Of a stretch of DNA of 8,427 nt, positions 5,760 to 8,427 are shown one piece after another. The notes beneath the pieces were generated by a model. The model searched no databases, had not been told where the DNA came from, and saw nothing but the letters and a program-made list of their open reading frames with translations. The position numbers and the translations under genes were made by a program. The stretch's first letter is position 1. Each line of letters starts with the position of its first letter. This stretch comes from Chloroflexota bacterium (GTDB taxonomy: Bacteria > Chloroflexota > Anaerolineae > Ardenticatenales > Ardenticatenaceae): contig DOUV01000972.1 of assembly GCA_003520455.1 (NCBI GenBank), positions 1 to 8,427 on the forward strand, read 5' to 3'.

Positions 5760-6659
5760 TCACGCCGTCTCCACCACCGTCCGCCGCCCGGCGGCGATCA
5801 GTGCCTGCTCCTGGCTGTCACGCAGGAAGTCGAGGCCGAACTCCAGCTCGGCATCCTGCTTCGCCGGGGGGATGCGGCCCTGGCGGGCCTCGTAGGGCGA
5901 GGCGCCTCGCGGGAGCGGCTCGAGCGACATCAGGCCCTGGTAGTCGATGTCATGCAGCGCGCGCAGGATCTCGCGCCAGGGCATCGTTCCCATGCCGGGG
6001 GCCTGGCGGGTATTGTCGGCCACGTGGACGTGTTGAAGCCAATAGCCGCCAGCGCGCCGGAAGGCGTTGGGCAGGCCATCGGCCTCCTCGATCTGCATGT
6101 GGAAGGTGTCGCCCATCACCCGCACACAGGGATTGTCGACCGCCTCGGCCATCGCGATGGCGTCGGCGAGGCTGAAGATGAGCCCGACTTCGTAGCGGTT
6201 GATCGGCTCGATGGTGATCAGCACATCATTGGCCTGGGCGTACGCTCCAGTCACTGCCAAGGCTTCAGTGGCCACCTTGATGTCGTCCTCGCGGGAAACC
6301 AGCGTGGCGGGCTGGCCCACCAGGCTCGGCACCACCAGGACGCTCCGCGCCCCGAGCGCCGCCGTCATATCCACGCAGCGCTTGACGTAGTCGATCCCCC
6401 GGATGCGCTCCGCCGCGTCCGGGTGGGAGAGCAGCCGCAGGTCGCCGGGGGTCGGGCCGGGGTGCATGCCGCAGATGGAGCTGATGCGCAGACCGTGATC
6501 GGCCACGAGCCTGCCAACGTGAGTGACGTCGTACTGATCGGGCTCGCCCACCAGCTCGATCGCGTCGAAACCGATCCGCGCCACACGTGGCACGACCTCC
6601 TCCAGCGGGGCCGTGCCGAAGATCCAGCTATTGACTGCGAATTGAATCCGGTCGGTCAT
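5760..6659 (-). CDS. TIM-barrel sugar epimerase/isomerase, ketose 3-epimerase-like
   Basis: The 299-residue protein belongs to the xylose-isomerase-like TIM-barrel (AP endonuclease 2) superfamily. The metal site fits the D-tagatose/D-psicose 3-epimerase group: Glu151 in IEPINRYE, Asp184 in GDTFHMQIEEAD, His210 in LQHVHVADNTR and Glu247 in LEPLPR. The spacing is nearly the same as the Glu152/Asp185/His211/Glu246 set known for Pseudomonas cichorii D-tagatose 3-epimerase. Glu157, His187 and Arg218 occupy the positions of substrate-contacting residues in that group. The likely reaction is epimerisation at C3 of a free ketose, for example L-xylulose to L-ribulose, which would feed AraB. Other superfamily members (hydroxypyruvate isomerase, inosose or dehydroshikimate dehydratase) remain possible. 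GGGAGG lies 5 bases before the ATG, and the cupin stop is 12 bases upstream, so co-transcription is likely. Confidence 0.86.
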   Translation of the reverse strand: MTDRIQFAVNSWIFGTAPLEEVVPRVARIGFDAIELVGEPDQYDVTHVGRLVADHGLRISSICGMHPGPTPGDLRLLSHPDAAERIRGIDYVKRCVDMTAALGARSVLVVPSLVGQPATLVSREDDIKVATEALAVTGAYAQANDVLITIEPINRYEVGLIFSLADAIAMAEAVDNPCVRVMGDTFHMQIEEADGLPNAFRRAGGYWLQHVHVADNTRQAPGMGTMPWREILRALHDIDYQGLMSLEPLPRGASPYEARQGRIPPAKQDAELEFGLDFLRDSQEQALIAAGRRTVVETA

Positions 6660-6671
6660 CGGTGCCTCCCT

Positions 6672-7910
6672 CTACCGTTGACGGTATGCGCCCACCTCAG
6701 GCATATCGGCGCTGACGCCGGGGCCAAAGTAGCGCAGGGTGACCAGCGGCTCGAGGCCGGTGTTCTCCAGCGTGAAACCGTTGCGGGCGGTCTGCTCGCT
6801 GATGAAGTACTCGTCCCAGGTCAGGTCGCCGTAGCGCACGTAGGTTGCGGCCTCGACATCGTACGGACCGAGCTTGCCACGTCCCTGGATGACCATCAAG
6901 CAGGAGGCGCCGTTATCACGAACCGTCACGCGCGCCCCCGGCCGGATAACCAGCTCCCTGGCCGAGAAGATGTCCTCGCCGAGCACCTTCCCGTAGATCA
7001 CCCAGCGGTCCTGGAAGCCCTCGCGCTCGGTGTCGCCGATGGCGACCGGCTCGAGGTAGTGATCGTCTTTGAAGGTGGGATTGACGTTGGCATCCCAGTC
7101 GATCATGCCGACGATGTAGTCCAGGTCGTGCTGCTTGTCCTCGGGGACGTCCTTGACCAGCAGGTCCCAGGGCACCACCCGCCCCTCGACCAGCGACTGG
7201 TACATCGCGAAGACGTCGGAACCCCACTGCACCTCGTAGGTACAGAAGGATCCGGGCGCGTGCAGAATCCCCGGCGGCACGAGCCAGCCGGTGCCCGGCT
7301 TCAAGCGGTAGGCCTTGGACAGGTCCAGAATGCCATTATCGCCCTCGTTCCAGCGCTCGAGGCAACGGTAGACATCCTCCCTGGTCGTGCCGGGCTCGAG
7401 TCCGAAAAAGGTGTAGGGGAAGTTGTTGCCCACCGGGTTGAGCTGGGGCGGGAAGTAGTAGGCCTCGGGCTTGGGCTCGCGCCCCACTTTCTCGGCGTGG
7501 TGCCGCATCTGGTGGAGGTGGTGAGGAATCGGTCCCATGTTGTCGAAGTACTTGCAGTAGAGCGGCCAGCGGCCCCACTCGGCCAGCATCTGCTGGCCGA
7601 TGATCTGGGCGCCGGCGGCCTCCACCGCCTCCGCCAGGAGAAACCGGTTGCCATCCGGCCCGACGACATAGCTGAGCCCCTCGTCTTCGGGGGTACCGGG
7701 GCCGTTGTCGGCCCTGGTGGTCGAGGCGAACCAGCGCTCGTCAATGCCGCCACGATGGGCGCCCAGCACGTAGAGGTCCTGCTCGGCCAGACGGATGCGC
7801 TTGCCCGGCATCAGGAACGAGCGCGGCACCCACGTCGGCGCCAGGTGCAGAACCCCTCGGCCTGCTTCCAGGGCGGCCGTGATCTGTTGAGAGATGTTTT
7901 GAGTCGGCAT
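6672..7910 (-). CDS. Two-domain cupin resembling class I mannose-6-phosphate isomerase
   Basis: The 412-residue protein resembles class I (cupin) phosphomannose isomerases in length and layout. The first cupin shows HHLHQ (130-134), PKPEAYYF (146-153) and VPPGILHAP (211-219). His131, His133, Glu149 and His217 are candidate metal ligands, parallel to the Gln-x-His, HKPE and P-x-G-x-x-H elements of that family. A second cupin-like part follows at about 300-398, with FSARELVIRPGARVTV and MVIQGRGKLGPYDVEA. No signal peptide is seen. The likely role is isomerisation of a sugar or sugar phosphate. The usual HKPE reads PKPE and the surrounding sequence is divergent, so the substrate need not be mannose 6-phosphate. 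The ATG at 7910 has AGGAG 7 bases upstream. It lies 12 bases before the epimerase gene, so it may begin this transcript or continue one from aroE. Confidence 0.75.
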   Translation of the reverse strand: MPTQNISQQITAALEAGRGVLHLAPTWVPRSFLMPGKRIRLAEQDLYVLGAHRGGIDERWFASTTRADNGPGTPEDEGLSYVVGPDGNRFLLAEAVEAAGAQIIGQQMLAEWGRWPLYCKYFDNMGPIPHHLHQMRHHAEKVGREPKPEAYYFPPQLNPVGNNFPYTFFGLEPGTTREDVYRCLERWNEGDNGILDLSKAYRLKPGTGWLVPPGILHAPGSFCTYEVQWGSDVFAMYQSLVEGRVVPWDLLVKDVPEDKQHDLDYIVGMIDWDANVNPTFKDDHYLEPVAIGDTEREGFQDRWVIYGKVLGEDIFSARELVIRPGARVTVRDNGASCLMVIQGRGKLGPYDVEAATYVRYGDLTWDEYFISEQTARNGFTLENTGLEPLVTLRYFGPGVSADMPEVGAYRQR

Positions 7911-7938
7911 AAATCTACTCCTGTCTCAGTGCCGGGTC

Positions 7939-7974
7939 CTGAGTGAGCCGTGCAGACTGCTACTTTTCACTCAG
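7939..7974. promoter_or_regulatory. 8-bp dyad between aroE and the cupin gene, possible operator
   Basis: CTGAGTGA (7939-7946) and TCACTCAG (7967-7974) are perfect inverted copies separated by 20 bases, which contain a smaller GCAG-A-CTGC palindrome (7952-7960). The dyad fills the middle of the 76-base gap, beginning 12 bases past the aroE-like stop. It is not followed by a T-run, so a regulator binding site or an mRNA hairpin is likelier than an intrinsic terminator. I found no convincing -35/-10 pair in the gap. Confidence 0.4.
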
Positions 7975-7986
7975 CACGCAACAGTT

Positions 7987-8427
7987 CTATTGGCTGAAGG
8001 CCCGGGCCAGTGCTTCGCGCATGACAGCGACAGGCGCGTCGCGACCGGTCCACATCTTGAAGCCGATGGCTCCCTGGTAGACCAGCATCCCCAGGCCGTC
8101 CAGAGTCTTCGCGCCGTGCGCCCGGGCTTCTCTGAGGAAGGGCGTCTGCGGCGGATTAGGAATCACATCGCACACGACCATGGTGGGGGCGATGGTGGCA
8201 CCGTCGATGTCGGGCCTGTCGTCGACATTGGGGTACAGGCCGATGGAAGTGGCGTTGGCGAGCACGTGGGTGCCGGGTGGGATGGCGTAGGTTTTGTCCC
8301 ACAGGACGAAATCGGCGCTCACCGGCGTCTTCTCGTTGAGCAAGTCGACCAGCGCCCGGCCGCGCTCCGGCGAGCGATTCACCACCGTGATGTGCGCGGC
8401 GCCCGCCAGGGCCAGCTCGACGGTGAT
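7987..8427 (-). CDS. Shikimate (or quinate/shikimate) dehydrogenase, C-terminal half
   Basis: The frame runs from the right window edge to a TAG at 7987-7989, giving the last 146 residues of a protein usually about 270-290 long; the start lies outside. It covers most of the nucleotide-binding half. AVEL-type helix residues (ITVELALAGAAHITV) are followed by VVNRSPERG, whose Asn-Arg-Ser after the beta strand is the NADP(H)-phosphate-binding pattern. Then come ANATSIGLYPN, VCDVIPNPPQTPFLREARAHG and the highly conserved TLDGLGMLVYQGAIGFKMWTG. AroE reduces 3-dehydroshikimate to shikimate in aromatic amino acid synthesis, while YdiB-like relatives act on quinate and shikimate. The usual Tyr-Asn in the D-x-x-Y-N-P motif reads Ile-Pro-Asn-Pro here. 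Its place ahead of sugar genes hints at a catabolic role, but it could simply be a neighbour. The catalytic Lys/Asp half is not visible. Confidence 0.9.
   Translation of the reverse strand: MTVELALAGAAHITVVNRSPERGRALVDLLNEKTPVSADFVLWDKTYAIPPGTHVLANATSIGLYPNVDDRPDIDGATIAPTMVVCDVIPNPPQTPFLREARAHGAKTLDGLGMLVYQGAIGFKMWTGRDAPVAVMREALARAFSQ

Noticed and set aside
5952..7946. A 664-residue open frame on the plus strand opposite the cupin and epimerase genes
   Set aside because: It is antisense to two proteins with clear family motifs, has a His/Val/Gly/Asp-rich composition typical of the reverse frame of G+C-rich genes, and shows no recognisable domain.
7911..7986. A sigma70-type promoter before the cupin gene
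   Set aside because: TTGCGT is present on the minus strand but no -10-like hexamer lies at a 16-18 base spacing, so I do not call one.

Overview
This is a high-G+C bacterial window, tightly packed with genes. Eight genes on the minus strand form what looks like one carbohydrate-catabolism cluster. A ninth gene, the 3' end of an ABC-transporter permease on the plus strand, meets them tail to tail at the left edge. The composition, the FucI-type isomerase paired with AraB/AraD, and the short intergenic repeats would fit a Chloroflexota-like bacterium. That is a low-confidence guess, because the window has no rRNA or other taxonomic marker.

Reading in the direction of minus-strand transcription (right to left), the window holds: a partial AroE/YdiB-type shikimate dehydrogenase (7987-8427, cut by the window edge); a two-domain cupin resembling class I mannose-6-phosphate isomerase (6672-7910); a TIM-barrel sugar epimerase with the metal-site pattern of ketose 3-epimerases (5760-6659); an aldo/keto reductase (4733-5719); a FucU/RbsD-type sugar mutarotase (4270-4707); a 471-residue fucose/arabinose-isomerase-like protein (2682-4097); ribulokinase AraB (885-2564); and L-ribulose-5-phosphate 4-epimerase AraD (184-882). 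On the plus strand, 1-174 is the C-terminus of a MacB/FtsX-type permease.

The last four genes give a plausible complete route. The mutarotase supplies the right anomer, the isomerase turns an aldose (L-arabinose is the simplest guess) into L-ribulose, AraB phosphorylates it, and AraD epimerises it to D-xylulose 5-phosphate for the pentose phosphate pathway. No classical AraA is present, and the FucI-like protein occupies its place. The epimerase, cupin and aldo/keto reductase suggest that other sugars, for example other ketopentoses, are fed into the same route. The true substrates cannot be read from sequence. No transporter or regulator for this sugar lies in the window.

Non-coding DNA is sparse and no gap exceeds 300 bases. 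The three larger gaps all hold structure. The isomerase-araB gap (2565-2681) has a 7-bp-period tandem array and a long imperfect hairpin ending beside the araB ribosome binding site. The mutarotase-isomerase gap (4098-4269) has three copies of a 15-bp palindrome that runs into the mutarotase stop codon. The gap before the cupin gene (7911-7986) has a perfect 8-bp dyad. A hairpin also spans both stop codons of the convergent pair at 174-198.
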